From Myxococcota bacterium (lineage in GTDB: Bacteria; Myxococcota_A; UBA796; UBA2385): 64,000 bases of DNA. Positions 1 to 8,420 of the stretch are shown here, in pieces. Where the stretch lies: contig JAKLKF010000009.1 of NCBI GenBank assembly GCA_023150805.1, positions 36,908-100,907 on the forward strand, given 5' to 3'. Every line of letters starts with the position of its first letter. Position 1 is the first letter of the stretch. The notes below the pieces were generated by a model. It was not told the origin of the DNA. It did no database searches and worked only from the letters and a program-made list of their open reading frames with translations. A program made the translations under genes and the position numbers.

Positions 1-503
1 CCGAGCGTCGCGCGCGCGTCCGGCAGGGCGCGGTGGGGCTGGGTGTGCACGACCCCCATGCGCTCCGCCAGGGCCGGCAGGCTGCAGTGGATCAGGCCGA
101 AGACGGTGCGGGCCAGCTCCAGCGTGTCGATGACCACGGCGGGAGCCGGCGGCGTCAGCCCCGCCCGGCGGCACTCTGCCGCCAGCAGGGCCAGGTCGCT
201 GGGGGCGTTGTGGGCCACCAGGACCGCGCCGTCGACCAGGTGCGCGACCTGGCGCCAGGCGTGGGCGAAGCCGGGTTGGCCGGCCACCATCCCGTCGTCG
301 ATGTGGTGGATGGCGCGGCCCTCGGCCGGGATGGGCTGCCCCGGGTCGACCAGGGCGCAGAAGGTCCGCTCCTGGTCGCCGTCCACCCGGATCACCGCGA
401 GCTCGATGACGCGCGCCTCCGCCTCGGAGGACAGGCTGGTCGCCTCGAGATCGATGACCACGGTCGGCGCGAGGTCGGCGGAGAGCCTGCTCGGCGTCGG
501 CAT
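1..503 (-). CDS. DnaQ-like 3'-5' exonuclease (partial)
   Basis: The gene runs off the left edge of the window, so its C-terminus is missing. The visible 167 residues contain all three DEDD exonuclease motifs: Exo I as D18-x-E20 in VVIDLEATSL, Exo II in VAHNAPSDLALL, and Exo III as HRALPDA near the window edge. This is the fold of the DNA polymerase III epsilon (proofreading) subunit and of related DnaQ-like exonucleases. Which of these it is cannot be told without the C-terminus. The ATG lies 6 nt after the stop of the PHP lipoprotein gene on the same strand, so the two are probably co-transcribed. No polymerase or UvrC-like fusion is visible. Confidence 0.85.
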   Translation of the reverse strand, partial: MPTPSRLSADLAPTVVIDLEATSLSSEAEARVIELAVIRVDGDQERTFCALVDPGQPIPAEGRAIHHIDDGMVAGQPGFAHAWRQVAHLVDGAVLVAHNAPSDLALLAAECRRAGLTPPAPAVVIDTLELARTVFGLIHCSLPALAERMGVVHTQPHRALPDARATL

Positions 504-509
504 CCAGGC

Positions 510-3500
510 TCAGTCCGCGGGCGCCGACAGCCAGGCGGCCATGCCCGGCGCATCGAAGCCGTCGCCGTCCCGATCGACCCAGATCGGGTTGGTCAGGGCG
601 TAGGGATGCAGCGGATAGGCCCGCGGGATGGGCCAGGCCGGCTCGAGCAGGCTGTCGATGCCGGGCACCCCGGAGAGGGCGTCGATCACGACGTCCTGGA
701 GCTGGACGGGGGGGATGTCCACGGGGGTGAACACCGGCGAGAGGTCGCCGCTGCCCATCGCGATGACCACGTACCAGGCGTCCTGGTCGGGCGACACGAC
801 GAGCTGCTCCGACAGGTTGAGGGTGTCGGGGTTGGGGACCGGCACCTCGTACTCGGCGATGAGGGCGCCGTTCTCGTAGACCTCGACCCGCTCGACGTCG
901 AACCACGAGGGGCTCTGCACCTCGATGGACAGGGTCACCGGCTCGGAGGAGACGACCGTGCTGCCCGGGCCCTGGTCGGGCTGGTCGGCGGAGAAGCGGA
1001 CGAAGGGGCCGTAGCTGGCGACCACCCGCCCCTCGCGCACCGCGCGGGCGAGGTCCTCGACCTGGAGGAAGGCCGGGTCGTCGACGTCGGAGACCACGTA
1101 GTTGCGCGGGCAGCCGGACTCGACGCTGGTCTTGCCGTGGGTGTCGGAGTTGCCCAGCGCCGTGTAGCGGAAGCCCAGGTTGAGCAGGTTGAACCAGTCG
1201 TCGACCGTGCCCTCGTGGCCACCGCCGCCCAGGGTGTAGGTCCCGTCGAAGAGCGCCTGCTGCTCCTCCATCGTGCGCTCGATCATGTCGTAGGCGCTGA
1301 CGCTGTCGGGGTCCTTGCCGTAGGCGACCAGCTCGGGCGTGGTCGGCGTGCGGATCAGCTCCAGGCGCTTGGCGTTGAGGATCTCCAGCGCGTCGAAGTC
1401 GGTCGTGAAGGTGTCCGCCGAGATGAGCGGGTTGGTCAGGGCGACGGCGATGCTGGGCTCGACCAGGGGCTCGTCTCCGTCGGCCTCGTAGTGGTTCAGG
1501 CCGAACTGGTCGAAGTAGCCCAGGATGCCGTCGCGGGGGTGGCCGACGAAGACCACGGGCTCGTCCTCGGCCTTGGGGTCGCCCAGCAGGCGGATGCCCT
1601 CGACGATCTCCTCGGGCTCGAGGTCGGTCCAGTCCATCGCGCCGCCGTTGTCGGCCAGGTAGTCGTGCAGCAGCGGGAAGCCCAGGAAGTGGCCGATCTC
1701 GATGGTCGTGACCTCGAGTCCGGGGGCGGAGGAGACGAACTCCTCCAGGCCCAGGTCCTCGATGACCGGGCGGTAGTCGGTGATGGCGTCGTGGTCGGTG
1801 CTGGTGAAGAACTCCACGCCCTCGGCGGCCATGGTGGCGACGCGGCCGGGCAGGCTGACGCCGGAGTCGAAGGAGGCCTCGGCGTGCACGTGGAAGTCGG
1901 CGGCGACGTAGCCGGTGCTGTCGACCGAGCGGATGACGGTCAGGTCGAGGTCGTGGTGGGTGTCGGCGCCGACCGTGAAGGGGGCCGACAGGTCGAGCTC
2001 GTACTCGACCCCCCGCGAGGCGATGGCCTGGTAGTCGCCCGGCGGCAGGGTGACGTGCCCCTGGCCGTGGGGGGCGAAGTAGACGGCCGCGGGGCGGCCG
2101 CCGATGTACTCGTCGCCGAGCGACGGCTGGCGCACGTCCTGCCCGTCGGTCCGGACGAAGGTGACCTTGGCGGGGACGACGAGGCCCTCGCCGTCGCGGA
2201 TGGTGAAGTCGACGCTGCCGGGCTGGGGGCTCTCCAGGACCAGGTCGACCTGGCCGCCCTCCTGCACCGTCACGGGCACGCGGGCGCCCAGCGGCCGCCC
2301 CTCGCCGTGGACCTGCAGCTCCCAGTCCCCGGCGGGCAGGCTGCCGCCGAAGGAGCCGTCGGGCACGGGGTCGTCGCCGACGTCGGTGGCCCACTGCGAC
2401 CAGGGCAGCGCGGCGCCGGGACGGAAGGCGAAGACGCTGACGTCGGAGAGGCTGACGCCGGTGCTGGCCTCGACCACGAAGCCGGCCACCTGGCCGACGG
2501 CGTCGCCCCGCGCCTCGAGCAGGTGGTCGACCACGCTGCCGACGTCGCCTTCGCCGATGGTGAACCAGCGGTCGTAGCGGTACTGCGTGCCGTCGGGGAA
2601 GCGGCCGGAGACCTTGGGGTCGCCGGCGACGCCCGCGCCGACCGCGATGGTCTGGCTGCTGGTGAACATGGGCACGAACAGCCGCCCCTGGACCGGCATC
2701 AGGCCGTAGGAGACGCCCTCGGCCGTGCCCGCCACGAAGTCGGTGGGGATCGGGTCCTGGAAGGTGTTGGCGCCGGCGGCCGAGAGCTCGTGGACGTAGC
2801 CCTCCTCGTCGAAGCCGATGTCGGCGGCGAAGACGTCGACGCTGCCGCCCTGCAGGTAGAAGTCGCCGAAGGCCAGGCCGGTCTCCATGGCGTACTCGAT
2901 GATGGGCAGCGCGTCCTGGCTGCCGGGCGCGGCCGGGATGTCCTCGCCCAGCGTGCCCTCGCAACCGCCCTCGGTGGCGCCCACGGTGGCCACGGTGCGC
3001 ATCAGCACGGCGGGGCTGCCGGCCTCCAGGATGTAGTCGGTGCGCATGCGGAAGTCGGGCGCGCCGACCAGGGGCCACAGGCCGCCGAGCAGGGTCAGGA
3101 AGGGGTCGTAGGGGCCCTCGACGCACACGATGGCGGGGCCGCCGTCGCTGCCGTCGGAGACGATGGCGACGGTGCCTTCTTCGTCGTGCACGCGGCCGAC
3201 GTTCATGTTGACCGTGCTGAAGACCTCGGCCAGGCGGTCGTTGCCGTGGCCGTGCTGGTAGCGCACGTCGTCGCGCTGGAGGTCGGCGTCGACCAGGCTG
3301 CCGCCGCTGGTGTGGGGGCCGAAGCTGACCCGCGGACCCAGGATCGCCAGGCGGATCCGGTCGTTCTCCAGGATGATGTCGCCGCCGCGGGCCAGGGCCT
3401 TGGGGCCGCCGATGGTCTCGGAGAGGTCGGCGGCCGTGTAGGCGCGGGTGAAGGGCGCGTCCTGGCCGCAGCCAGCCAGGGACAGCGGCAGGAGCAGGGA

Positions 3501-3530
3501 GAGCAGCGGGGCAGAGGGGAGGGGGCGCAT
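510..3530 (-). CDS. PHP-domain lipoprotein (CehA/McbA-like metallohydrolase)
   Basis: The protein has 1006 residues and a lipoprotein signal with lipobox SLAGC (Cys21), so it should be anchored in the envelope. Residues from about 540 to 830 look like a PHP-type metal-dependent hydrolase: DFHVHAE, STDHD, GHPRDG and GNSDTHG carry the expected His/Asp metal ligands. This matches the CehA/McbA-type PHP family. The roughly 500 N-terminal residues contain beta-rich segments, including carboxypeptidase-regulatory-like stretches, and a short beta domain follows the PHP part. The substrate is unknown. No Shine-Dalgarno is visible before the ATG; instead TACTAT ends 8 nt upstream, which may make the mRNA nearly leaderless. 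It is followed after 6 nt by the exonuclease gene. Confidence 0.85.
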   Translation of the reverse strand: MRPLPSAPLLSLLLPLSLAGCGQDAPFTRAYTAADLSETIGGPKALARGGDIILENDRIRLAILGPRVSFGPHTSGGSLVDADLQRDDVRYQHGHGNDRLAEVFSTVNMNVGRVHDEEGTVAIVSDGSDGGPAIVCVEGPYDPFLTLLGGLWPLVGAPDFRMRTDYILEAGSPAVLMRTVATVGATEGGCEGTLGEDIPAAPGSQDALPIIEYAMETGLAFGDFYLQGGSVDVFAADIGFDEEGYVHELSAAGANTFQDPIPTDFVAGTAEGVSYGLMPVQGRLFVPMFTSSQTIAVGAGVAGDPKVSGRFPDGTQYRYDRWFTIGEGDVGSVVDHLLEARGDAVGQVAGFVVEASTGVSLSDVSVFAFRPGAALPWSQWATDVGDDPVPDGSFGGSLPAGDWELQVHGEGRPLGARVPVTVQEGGQVDLVLESPQPGSVDFTIRDGEGLVVPAKVTFVRTDGQDVRQPSLGDEYIGGRPAAVYFAPHGQGHVTLPPGDYQAIASRGVEYELDLSAPFTVGADTHHDLDLTVIRSVDSTGYVAADFHVHAEASFDSGVSLPGRVATMAAEGVEFFTSTDHDAITDYRPVIEDLGLEEFVSSAPGLEVTTIEIGHFLGFPLLHDYLADNGGAMDWTDLEPEEIVEGIRLLGDPKAEDEPVVFVGHPRDGILGYFDQFGLNHYEADGDEPLVEPSIAVALTNPLISADTFTTDFDALEILNAKRLELIRTPTTPELVAYGKDPDSVSAYDMIERTMEEQQALFDGTYTLGGGGHEGTVDDWFNLLNLGFRYTALGNSDTHGKTSVESGCPRNYVVSDVDDPAFLQVEDLARAVREGRVVASYGPFVRFSADQPDQGPGSTVVSSEPVTLSIEVQSPSWFDVERVEVYENGALIAEYEVPVPNPDTLNLSEQLVVSPDQDAWYVVIAMGSGDLSPVFTPVDIPPVQLQDVVIDALSGVPGIDSLLEPAWPIPRAYPLHPYALTNPIWVDRDGDGFDAPGMAAWLSAPAD

Positions 3531-3538
3531 CGCGGGCT

Positions 3539-3544
3539 ATAGTA
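3539..3544 (-). promoter_or_regulatory. Candidate -10 (TACTAT) for the PHP lipoprotein gene
   Basis: TACTAT on the minus strand ends 8 nt before the ATG at 3530. It fits the TANNNT form of a -10 element. No clear -35 was found 17 nt upstream. If used, transcription would begin within a few bases of the start codon. Confidence 0.35.
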
Positions 3545-3580
3545 GCGCCGCCGCGCGCCCCGTGCATCGCGAGGACGTCG

Positions 3581-4684
3581 ATGATCACTGCCTTCCTGCT
3601 GCCTGCCCTCCTGCTGACCACCGGTGCGGAGGCGTCCGATGCGCCCGCGGCCGGCGCCGAGCCGGAGCGCTCCTCGCCGGTGCCTGCGCCGAAGCCGATC
3701 GCGCTCGTGCAGGCCTGGGTCACCGCCTATGACATGGACGAGGAGCCCCAGGCCGACCCGGCCAGCTACGGCGACCCCGAGGACGACCCGGGGCTGAAGC
3801 TCCGCCGCGCGCGGCTGGGGCTGGCCGGCGAGTCCGACGTCCTGATGTACGAGGTGACCGTCGGGGTCGCCCCGGCCTTCGACGCGCTGTCGGACGAGGA
3901 CGACGGCGTCGAGCTGGTCGACGCCTACGTGGGCTGGGCGCCGGTCGAGGACCTGTGGTTGGTGGCGGGCCAGGCCAAGCCGCCGATCTCGCGCGAGCAG
4001 CTCATGAGCAGCGCCGAGCTGGCCCTGGCCGAGCGCAGCGTGTCCAGCGAGTGGCTGGTGCCCGGCCGCGACGCCGGCCTGACCGTGGACTGGCGCACGC
4101 GGGGCGACGCGCGGGTGCGGGTCCGGGGCGGCGCCTTCAACGGCAACGGCTCGATCTTCGGCGACGACAACGGCGGCAAGCTGCTCGCCGCGCGGGCGGA
4201 GTTCGCCTACGGGCCCGCCCGCACCTACCAGACCTGGGGCGGCGAGAAGGGCTTCACCTTCGGCGTGGCGGCCGACGCCTACCACGACACCGACATCTCG
4301 ACGCAGACGCTCTCGGCGGGCGGCGACCTGATGCTGCGCGTGGCGGGCTTCCACCTGATGGCCGAGGGTCGCTTCGCGAAGCTCTCCCCCCGCAACTCCG
4401 ACATCGACCAGCCCGGGGTCTTCGGCGACGTGACCCGCTGGGGCGGCCTGGCCCAGGTCGGCTACGGCATCGGCCCGGTCGAGCCCGCGGTGCGCTTCTC
4501 GCTGTTCGACGACGACACCAGCGCCGACGACAACGGCGACGTCGCCGAGCTGACCGCGGGGGTCACGGGGCACATGCGCAAGGACCACGTGCGCGTCGGC
4601 GGCGGCTACGTCCTGCGGCTGGAGCAGGGCGGCGCTACGCTGCAGAACGACACGGTCCGCCTGTGGGCCTCGCTGCGCTACTGA
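3581..4684 (+). CDS. Outer-membrane porin-like protein (OprO/OprP type)
   Basis: This 367-residue protein has an N-terminal signal peptide, then alternating amphipathic beta-strands, and ends in Tyr (ASLRY), as outer-membrane barrels do. The segment KLRRARLGLAGE followed by acidic and aromatic strands, and the later VDAYVGWAPVEDLWLVAGQ and KPPISREQL, resemble phosphate-selective porin O/P family proteins. It is probably a diffusion channel in the outer membrane. The substrate is not predictable from sequence. Its start is divergent from the PHP lipoprotein gene across only 50 nt. The ATG at 3581 is preceded by GAGGAC. Confidence 0.75.
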   Translation: MITAFLLPALLLTTGAEASDAPAAGAEPERSSPVPAPKPIALVQAWVTAYDMDEEPQADPASYGDPEDDPGLKLRRARLGLAGESDVLMYEVTVGVAPAFDALSDEDDGVELVDAYVGWAPVEDLWLVAGQAKPPISREQLMSSAELALAERSVSSEWLVPGRDAGLTVDWRTRGDARVRVRGGAFNGNGSIFGDDNGGKLLAARAEFAYGPARTYQTWGGEKGFTFGVAADAYHDTDISTQTLSAGGDLMLRVAGFHLMAEGRFAKLSPRNSDIDQPGVFGDVTRWGGLAQVGYGIGPVEPAVRFSLFDDDTSADDNGDVAELTAGVTGHMRKDHVRVGGGYVLRLEQGGATLQNDTVRLWASLRY

Positions 4685-4704
4685 CCACCCGGAGCCCGCG
4701 GTCC

Positions 4705-5049
4705 ATGGGCCCCATCCCCGGCCTGCCCGGCGCCAGCCAACCGAGCTTCCGCACCGGTCGCCGTGGCTGGGTGGGGCTGGACCAGGTGGTGCACGAGGTG
4801 GTCGCCTGGCTGGCCGCCGACGGCGTCGAGCTGTCGCCCTACGTGGTGAAGGTGGCCATCCAGGTCACCCGCCGGCGCCTCGACGGGGCGTCGGAGCTGG
4901 CCGGGGCAGAGCTGTTCGCGGTGGTCCAGGTGGACCTGCGCTCCGCCCGGGTGGTGCTGCCCCTGGACCGGGTCGAGCAGGTGGTCCGCGCCTGGGCCAG
5001 CGTCGTGGCGCTGCTCGACATCCGGGACACCCGCGAGCTGGCGCCCTGA
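4705..5049 (+). CDS. Small conserved-looking protein of unknown function
   Basis: This 114-residue frame starts with ATG 20 nt after the porin-like gene and has codon-position GC bias like its neighbours. The sequence is soluble, with a mixed alpha/beta pattern (VVHEVVAWLAADGVEL, VVKVAIQVTRRR, ELFAVVQVDL). There is no signal peptide or membrane segment, and I do not recognise a family. It ends before a perfect 10-bp inverted repeat, in keeping with being the last gene of a porin transcript. It could be mis-called, but the opposite strand offers no better gene here. Confidence 0.55.
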   Translation: MGPIPGLPGASQPSFRTGRRGWVGLDQVVHEVVAWLAADGVELSPYVVKVAIQVTRRRLDGASELAGAELFAVVQVDLRSARVVLPLDRVEQVVRAWASVVALLDIRDTRELAP

Positions 5050-5066
5050 TCGGGACCCCAGACGCG

Positions 5067-5099
5067 ACGACCCCGGCCGCGCGGGGCGACCGGGGTCGT
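5067..5099. terminator. Bidirectional hairpin between convergent genes
   Basis: Perfect 10-bp arms ACGACCCCGG (5067-5076) and CCGGGGTCGT (5090-5099) flank a 13-nt loop. The hairpin lies between the convergent genes ending at 5049 (+) and 5124 (-). There is no U-tract on either side. Confidence 0.5.
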
Positions 5100-5123
5100 G
5101 CTGAGGAGCAGGGTGCGGGTCGT

Positions 5124-5411
5124 TCAGCGCCAGTGCCCGGCGATCCAGATCCGCTTGCCGGCGCGCAGCTCCCAGCGGCCGGGCACCCACAGCGAGCGCC
5201 CCGGGGGCACCACCTTGAAGTGGCCGTCGATCCAGACGTCCCGACCGGCGCGGACCTCCCAGTGGCCGGGCACCCACACCCGCGCGGGGGGGGCCTTGGC
5301 GGGCACGCCGACGTGGATGACGACGCGGGGGGCAGCCTCGGCCTCGGGGGCCTGGAAGGTGGCGAAGGCGAGCGCGAGGGCGGGGACGATCAGGCGGAGG
5401 GCCTTGGACAT
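5124..5411 (-). CDS. Secreted WXXGXW-repeat protein
   Basis: The protein has 95 residues. An N-terminal signal peptide of about 26 residues ends at AEAA. The mature part is basic and built from four related units: VWVPGHW, VWIDGHF, LWVPGRW and IWIAGHW. This is the YXWGXW-type repeat found in small periplasmic or surface proteins of Proteobacteria, whose function is not settled. A good Shine-Dalgarno (AGGAGA) sits before the ATG. The gene appears to stand alone, closed downstream by the hairpin at 5067-5099. Confidence 0.75.
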   Translation of the reverse strand: MSKALRLIVPALALAFATFQAPEAEAAPRVVIHVGVPAKAPPARVWVPGHWEVRAGRDVWIDGHFKVVPPGRSLWVPGRWELRAGKRIWIAGHWR

Positions 5412-5587
5412 GGTGGTCTCCTGTGCGCGAAGGGCCCACGGGGGGGCGCTGGGCTGGGGAGCGGGTCGGGGCGGGCTCGCCGGTCCGTCGCTCGCCCATC
5501 CGACGCCATCGCCGGCCAGCCATTCGAGGTTTTTTTCAGGGGCCGCGGATAGGCCCCCGCCACCCCCCGTCCGAGGCCGTCCCGCCG

Positions 5588-8413
5588 ATGCTCTCCACCC
5601 TGCTCGCCGCCATGATCGCCCTGACCCTCTCGCCGGCCTGGGGGCAGGAGGACCTGCGGCGTGGCCCCGACGCCTCGCCGGCCTGGGAGGCGACGCTCGA
5701 CCGGGTGGTGCCGGCGGTGGTGTCCATCAAGGTCAACGCCACCCGCGCCTTCGACACCGAGAGCGCAGGCAGCAGCGTGGCCACCGGCTTCGTGATCGAC
5801 GCGGAGCGTGGGCTCATCCTGACGAACCGGCACGTCGTGCAGCCCGGCCCGGTCGTGGCGCGCGCCATCTTCCAGAACCACGAGGAGGTCGAGCTGCAGC
5901 CGCTGTACCGCGACCCGGTGCACGACTTCGGGATCTTCCGCTTCGACCCGGCCCAGGTGCGGTTCATGGAGGTGCAGGCCCTGCGCCTGGCACCGGAGAA
6001 GGCGCGCGTCGGCGCCGAGATCCGGGTGGTCGGCAACGACGCGGGCGAGAAGATCAGCATCCTGGCCGGGACGCTGGCCCGGCTGGACCGCGACGCGCCG
6101 GACTACGGCCGCTTCCGCTTCAACGACTTCAACACCTTCTACTACCAGGCCGCCAGCGGCACGTCGGGCGGATCCTCGGGCTCGCCGGTCATCGACCGCG
6201 ACGGGCACGTGATCGCGCTGAACGCCGGCTCCCGCCGCGCCGCCGCCAGCAGCTACTTCCTGCCGCTGGACCGCGTGGTCCGGGCCGTGCGCCTGCTGCA
6301 GGCGGGGCAGCCGGTGCCCCGCGGCACCTGGCAGGTCACGCTCCTGCACAAGCCCTACGACGAGCTGCGGCGGCTGGGCCTGTCCAGCGAGACCGAGGCG
6401 CGCCTGCGCCGGGCGCAGCCCAAGGGCACGGGGATGCTGGTGGTGGAGGGCGTGGTGCCGGGCGGGCCGGCCCAGGAGCGGCTCGAGCTCGGAGACGTCC
6501 TGCTGGAGGTGGAGGGCGAGCTGATCACCGGCTTCGCCCAGCTCGAGGGCATCCTGGACGAGCGGGTCGAGGCGGAGCTGGCGGTCCGGGTCGAGCGCGG
6601 CGGGCAGCCGGTGGACCTGGCGCTGACCGTCCAGGACCTGCACGAGATCACGCCATCCTCCTACCTGGAGGTCGGCGACGCGGTGCTCAACGAGCTGTCC
6701 TACCAGCAGGCGCGCCACGCCCTGGTGCCGGTGGGCGGCGCCTACGTCGCGGCCAGCGGCTACATGCTCGGCGCCGCGGGCATCGGCGCCCGCGCGGTCC
6801 TGACGGCCATCGGCGACCAGGCGGTCTACTCCCTGGACGACGCGCAGGCGGCCTTCGCGGGGTTGGCCGACGGGGACACCGTGCCGGTGCGCTGGTTCAC
6901 CCTCGACGACCCGTGGACCACGCGGGTGGGCGTGGTGACCATGGATCGGCGCTGGTTCTCGATGACCCGCTGCACCTGGGACGTCGCCTCGGGCGGTTGG
7001 CCCTGTGCCGAGGCCGCGCCGCCGCCGCCGAGCGCGCCCTGGCCGGTGGCCTCGACGACCTTCCCGCGAGAGGAGAGCCGCCTGGAGAACCGGCTGGGGC
7101 CCAGCCTGGTCCAGGTCGGCTTCGACGTGCCCTACCGGGTGGAGGGGGTGTACGGCAGCAACTTCGTGGGGACCGGGGTCATCCTGGACACCGAGCGGGG
7201 GCTGGTCGCCGTCGACCGGGACACCGTGCCGATCGCGCTGGGCGACGTACGCCTGGTCTTCGCCGGGTCCATCGAGCTGCCCGGCGAGGTCGTGCACCTG
7301 CACCCGCTGCACAACGTCGCCATCATCCGCTACGACCCGCGGCTGCTGGGCGACACGCCGGCGCGGGCCGCCCGCCTGCGCACCACGCCGCTGGCGCCGG
7401 GCGACCGCACCTGGCACGTGGGCCTGGACCGGCGCAACCGCGTCGTCAGCCGCAAGACGCGCGTGCAGCGGGTCGACCCGCTGGTCGTGCCCATGCCCAA
7501 CCCCCCCTTCTTCCGCGACCAGAACGTGGAGGTGGTCGACGTCCGCGAGGCGGCCCCCTCCTCCGGCGGCGTGCTGGCCGACCGGCGCGGCCGCGTGCAG
7601 GCGCTCTGGGCGAGCTTCGTCGACCTCAGCGGCGAGCAGCCCGAGGCCTGGTTCCGGGGCCTCCCGGCGGGCGTCGTGGCGGCGGTGCTCGATCCCCTCC
7701 GCCAGGATCGGGTGCCGGTGCACCGGGCGCTGGGGGTCGACCTGGCCGAGATCGGGCTGGTCGACGCGCGCAACCGCGGCCTGGGAGAGGATGCGGCGCG
7801 GCTGTTGGAGGAGGCCGGCGGCGCCAACCGCCGGGCCCTGGTCGTGACCCGCGTCTGGGCCGACGCGCCCGCTCGCACCGTGCTGCGCGAGGGCGACCTG
7901 CTGGTCCGGGTCGAGGGCGCTCCCGCCGTCGGCCTGCGCGCCATCGACCAGGCCGCGCGCGCCGAGCAGGTCACCTTGCAGGTGGTGCGGGACGGCCAGG
8001 AGCTGACCCTGGTCGTGCCCACGGTCGCGCGCGACGGCGGCGGGATCACCCGGGTCGTGTCCTGGGCGGGCACCCTGCTGCACCCGGTCCACGACGCGGT
8101 ACCCACCCAGCGGGGCCTCTCGCGCCAGGGGGTCTACGTCGCCTGGTACTGGTACGGATCGCCGGCCGCCCAGTACGATCTGCGGGCCACGCGCCGGATC
8201 CTCGAGGTGAACGATCAGCCGACGCCGGACCTGGACAGCTTCCTGGCCGCGGTCCAGGCCGTGCCTGACGGCGGCGCGGTCCGGCTGAAGACCGAGGACC
8301 TGGACGGGCGGGTGGAGGTCAAGACCCTGGTGGTCGACCTGACCTGGTGGCCGACCTGGGAGCTGGTGCGGACCGACGCCGGCTGGCAGCGCCGGGCGCT
8401 CCCGGCGGGCTGA
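5588..8413 (+). CDS. Double trypsin-like/PDZ serine protease (HtrA2/Nma111-like)
   Basis: The protein has 941 residues with a short signal peptide (ends near AWGQ), so it should act in the periplasm. The first trypsin-like domain carries an intact triad: His82 in LTNRHVV, Asp113 in HDFGIF and Ser197 in GGSSGSPV. A PDZ domain follows at roughly 260-345. A second trypsin-like repeat spans about 500-700, but the matching positions are VAVDRDTV, HNVAIIR and EAAPSSGGV, so it has lost the catalytic residues. A C-terminal PDZ-like part ends the protein. This duplicated layout with a dead second copy matches Nma111-type HtrA proteases known from fungi and some bacteria. The start at 5588 was chosen because it gives a clean signal peptide. 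Confidence 0.85.
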   Translation: MLSTLLAAMIALTLSPAWGQEDLRRGPDASPAWEATLDRVVPAVVSIKVNATRAFDTESAGSSVATGFVIDAERGLILTNRHVVQPGPVVARAIFQNHEEVELQPLYRDPVHDFGIFRFDPAQVRFMEVQALRLAPEKARVGAEIRVVGNDAGEKISILAGTLARLDRDAPDYGRFRFNDFNTFYYQAASGTSGGSSGSPVIDRDGHVIALNAGSRRAAASSYFLPLDRVVRAVRLLQAGQPVPRGTWQVTLLHKPYDELRRLGLSSETEARLRRAQPKGTGMLVVEGVVPGGPAQERLELGDVLLEVEGELITGFAQLEGILDERVEAELAVRVERGGQPVDLALTVQDLHEITPSSYLEVGDAVLNELSYQQARHALVPVGGAYVAASGYMLGAAGIGARAVLTAIGDQAVYSLDDAQAAFAGLADGDTVPVRWFTLDDPWTTRVGVVTMDRRWFSMTRCTWDVASGGWPCAEAAPPPPSAPWPVASTTFPREESRLENRLGPSLVQVGFDVPYRVEGVYGSNFVGTGVILDTERGLVAVDRDTVPIALGDVRLVFAGSIELPGEVVHLHPLHNVAIIRYDPRLLGDTPARAARLRTTPLAPGDRTWHVGLDRRNRVVSRKTRVQRVDPLVVPMPNPPFFRDQNVEVVDVREAAPSSGGVLADRRGRVQALWASFVDLSGEQPEAWFRGLPAGVVAAVLDPLRQDRVPVHRALGVDLAEIGLVDARNRGLGEDAARLLEEAGGANRRALVVTRVWADAPARTVLREGDLLVRVEGAPAVGLRAIDQAARAEQVTLQVVRDGQELTLVVPTVARDGGGITRVVSWAGTLLHPVHDAVPTQRGLSRQGVYVAWYWYGSPAAQYDLRATRRILEVNDQPTPDLDSFLAAVQAVPDGGAVRLKTEDLDGRVEVKTLVVDLTWWPTWELVRTDAGWQRRALPAG

Positions 8414-8420
8414 GGTCGAC

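Noticed and set aside
33..3542. Very long open frame (over 1100 codons) on the plus strand
   Set aside because: It is the complement of the PHP lipoprotein gene. Its product is a low-complexity Val/Gly/Asp/Arg run with no domain, which GC-rich codon bias produces on the opposite strand.
5530..5557. T-run next to a GGGGCC/GGCCCC hairpin as a terminator
   Set aside because: The T-run (5530-5536) is on the upstream side of the hairpin in the plus direction and becomes an A-run in the minus direction, so it does not fit a terminator.
6900..7900. Second protease domain as a sign of a broken gene
   Set aside because: Loss of the second triad is the normal state in Nma111-type proteins, and the frame is open throughout.
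5390..8092. Long minus-strand frame over the double protease
   Set aside because: Same kind of shadow; the plus strand gives a clear protease with catalytic triad.
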